Below are positions 62,538 through 64,000 of a stretch of DNA of 64,000 bases, piece after piece. The notes under the pieces were generated by a model, which had not been told where the DNA came from, searched no databases, and saw nothing but the letters and a program-made list of their open reading frames with translations. Every line of letters begins with the position of its first letter. Within the stretch, counting starts at the first letter, position 1. The translations under genes and the position numbers were made by a program. The DNA is from Sphingomonadaceae bacterium (GTDB taxonomy: Bacteria; Pseudomonadota; Alphaproteobacteria; Sphingomonadales; Sphingomonadaceae), in contig CANGJB010000008.1 of the NCBI GenBank assembly GCA_947453945.1, positions 1 to 64,000 on the forward strand. Reading direction: 5' to 3'.

Positions 62538-63839
62538 ATGGCAACAACCGCAGAGCGCATCGTTCCCGACGAAATCGGCCGCGCTGTCATCGATCCTGCA
62601 GCTTATGCCGCATGGGATCCGCTGCTCGACCAGTTCGATGCCTTGCGCCGCGACGGGCTGCAGGTGGCGCGGGTTGTTTCCTCCATCGATTTGCATGAGC
62701 CGTTCTGGCTGGTCAGCGGATTCGACGAGGTGATGGCTGCGAGCAAGGACAACGCGACCTTTCTAAACTATCCCAAGCCCACGGTGTTCACGCTACGCAG
62801 CACCGATGCCCTCGCCCGCGCCATTACCGGGGGCAGCCCTCATCTCGTGCAGTCGCTGGTCCAGCTCGATGCGCCGCTTCACCCCAAACTGCGCCGCCTT
62901 ACGCAGGACTGGTTCATGCCCAAGAACCTGCGCACGATCGAGCAGCGCGTCCGCACCATCGCCGAGGCGACGGTTGATCGCTTTCTGGGCGCGGGGAACG
63001 AGGGCGATTTTACCAAGCTGGTCTCCTCCCCCTATCCGCTACATGTCGTGATGCAGATCCTGGGCGTGCCAGAGGAGGACGAGCAGCGCATGCTGGTGCT
63101 CACCCAGCAGATGTTCGGCGGGCAGGACGAAGAGCTCAACCAATCCGGCATCAAGGACCTGCCGCCCGAGATGATCACCCAGATCGTGGCCGGCGCGGTC
63201 AAGGATTTCGAAGCCTATTTCGCGGCACTCGCAGCCGAGCGCCGCAAGCACCCAACCGACGATGTCGCCACGGTGATCGCCAATGGCACGATCGACGGAC
63301 AGCCGCTCGATGACGTGGTGACGGCAGGCTATTACATCATCACCGCCAGCGCCGGACACGATACGACCAGTGCCTCGACCGCAGGCGCGATGCTGGCACT
63401 GGCGCGCGATCCGGAGCAGTTTGCCCGGGTCAAGGCAGACCGCAGCCTGCTCGCCGGCATTGTCGAGGAAGCGATCCGCTGGACCACCCCGGTCCAGCAC
63501 TTCATGCGCACCGCTGCAGTGGACACCGAGCTTGGCGGCCAGAAAATCGCCAAAGACGACTGGCTGATGCTCAACTACGTTGCGGCCAATCACGATCCTG
63601 CGCAATTTACCGATCCGCGCCGGTTTGATGCGGCGCGCGAGGGCAACCGGCATCTGGCCTTCGGGGCCGGCGCGCACCAGTGCCTTGGGCTGCACCTCGC
63701 TCGGCTCGAAATGCGCATCCTGTTCGAGGTGTTGCTTGACCGGCTCGAGAGCGTCGAACTGGCGGGTGATCCGGCGCGCTCCAAATCCACGTTCGTCGGC
63801 GGGCTCAAACGCCTTCCGCTGCGGTGGAAGGCCGCCTGA
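62538..63839 (+). CDS. Bacterial class I cytochrome P450
   Basis: ATG 62538 has AAGGA 8 nt upstream; 433 aa. The I-helix oxygen-binding motif is SAGHDTTSAS, the ExxR pair is in EEAIRW, and the heme-thiolate loop is FGAGAHQCLGLHLARLE. No fused reductase or ferredoxin is seen, so electrons must come from elsewhere. It lies 20 nt after the acyl-CoA ligase and is the last gene of that pair. Terpenoid, steroid or fatty acid substrates are possible. Confidence 0.93.
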   Translation: MATTAERIVPDEIGRAVIDPAAYAAWDPLLDQFDALRRDGLQVARVVSSIDLHEPFWLVSGFDEVMAASKDNATFLNYPKPTVFTLRSTDALARAITGGSPHLVQSLVQLDAPLHPKLRRLTQDWFMPKNLRTIEQRVRTIAEATVDRFLGAGNEGDFTKLVSSPYPLHVVMQILGVPEEDEQRMLVLTQQMFGGQDEELNQSGIKDLPPEMITQIVAGAVKDFEAYFAALAAERRKHPTDDVATVIANGTIDGQPLDDVVTAGYYIITASAGHDTTSASTAGAMLALARDPEQFARVKADRSLLAGIVEEAIRWTTPVQHFMRTAAVDTELGGQKIAKDDWLMLNYVAANHDPAQFTDPRRFDAAREGNRHLAFGAGAHQCLGLHLARLEMRILFEVLLDRLESVELAGDPARSKSTFVGGLKRLPLRWKAA

Positions 63840-63848
63840 AGCGGGCGC

Positions 63849-64000
63849 TTACTGCGCCAGCAAGCGCTGCATGATGGCGCGAACCTCGTCCGCCATGTCA
63901 GGCCGTTCGAGCGCCAGCGCCAGTGTCGCCTCGACAAAGCCGGTCTTGCTGCCGCAATCGAAGCGGCGGCCGCCGAAAGTCACCGCATGGAACGGCTGCT
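63849..64000 (-). CDS. galU: UTP-glucose-1-phosphate uridylyltransferase, C-terminal end (cut by window edge)
   Basis: The last 50 residues read on the minus strand include PFHAVTFGGRRFDCGSKTGF and VEATLALALERPDM, matching the conserved GalU tail (RYDCG-K-GF motif). The rest of the gene lies beyond 64,000. It makes UDP-glucose for surface glycans. It converges on the P450 gene with a 9-nt gap between stop codons. Confidence 0.8.
   Translation of the reverse strand, partial: QPFHAVTFGGRRFDCGSKTGFVEATLALALERPDMADEVRAIMQRLLAQ

Overview
The window is 64 kb of GC-rich chromosomal DNA from an alphaproteobacterium, most likely of the order Sphingomonadales (Novosphingobium-like). Grounds: protein sequence character throughout; bc1 complex genes petABC; paired glnD and glnE; a sphingomonad-type gene transfer agent (GTA) cluster that includes DUF6127 and DUF2793 genes; and GC-driven long antisense frames. 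I saw no rRNA, tRNA, insertion sequence, CRISPR array or integrase. Genes are densely packed, many with 4-nt ATGA/GTGA overlaps, and almost all are chromosomal housekeeping genes.

Layout. 1-6.6 kb: 5' end of an AraC regulator, rpmI-rplT with a clear terminator, metA behind a structured leader that looks like a SAM-clan riboswitch, an exported amidohydrolase, a gamma-glutamylcyclotransferase-like gene, hisN-like phosphatase, a second AraC regulator and an rluE-like pseudouridine synthase. 6.6-19.3 kb: JmjC/cupin hydroxylase, prs, nadE, gltX, yqgE, glnD, an acyl-CoA synthetase, lgt and a MidA/NDUFAF7-type methyltransferase. 19.3-23.7 kb: petABC, apt, and a YqaA/DedA-like membrane protein. 23.8-38.2 kb: a contiguous plus-strand GTA structural cluster (small and large terminase, portal, DUF6127, protease, capsid, head-tail connector, a 49-aa ORF, tail terminator, tail tube, gp10, chaperone-like gp10.1, short tape measure, fused distal tail protein, hub, cell-wall peptidase, gp15 tail protein, DUF2793), preceded by a promoter-like TTGACA element with an inverted repeat in its spacer. 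38.4-49.1 kb: OmpA-family protein, MFS transporter, queC, a DUF3617-like exported protein, hslO, argF, argD, a Gly-rich two-domain cold-shock protein, a shortened TerC-like protein, a TIGR01244 phosphatase-like protein, a one-TM protein and a sterol-desaturase-like hydroxylase. 49.0-55.7 kb (minus): lipoprotein, wecC, wecB, agmatine deiminase, M28 peptidase. 55.9-63.8 kb (plus): glnE-bcp-DUF455, M23 endopeptidase, acyl-CoA ligase, cytochrome P450. The window ends in the 3' end of galU.

How it works together. glnD and glnE are the two nitrogen-status enzymes acting on PII and glutamine synthetase. petABC is one respiratory complex. argD-argF makes citrulline from N-acetylglutamate-semialdehyde-derived ornithine. 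wecB-wecC makes UDP-ManNAcA for a surface glycan. The GTA cluster has the parts for a small headful-packaging particle with a short tape measure, and no lysis, replication or integration genes.

The most interesting observations are the metA leader with its mutually exclusive pairings, the GTA promoter architecture, the tandem hairpins with near-identical loops behind the capsid gene, the gp12 fusion with a large extra N-terminal region while gp15 is short, the 49-aa ORF in the gp7 slot, and the internally shortened TerC protein.
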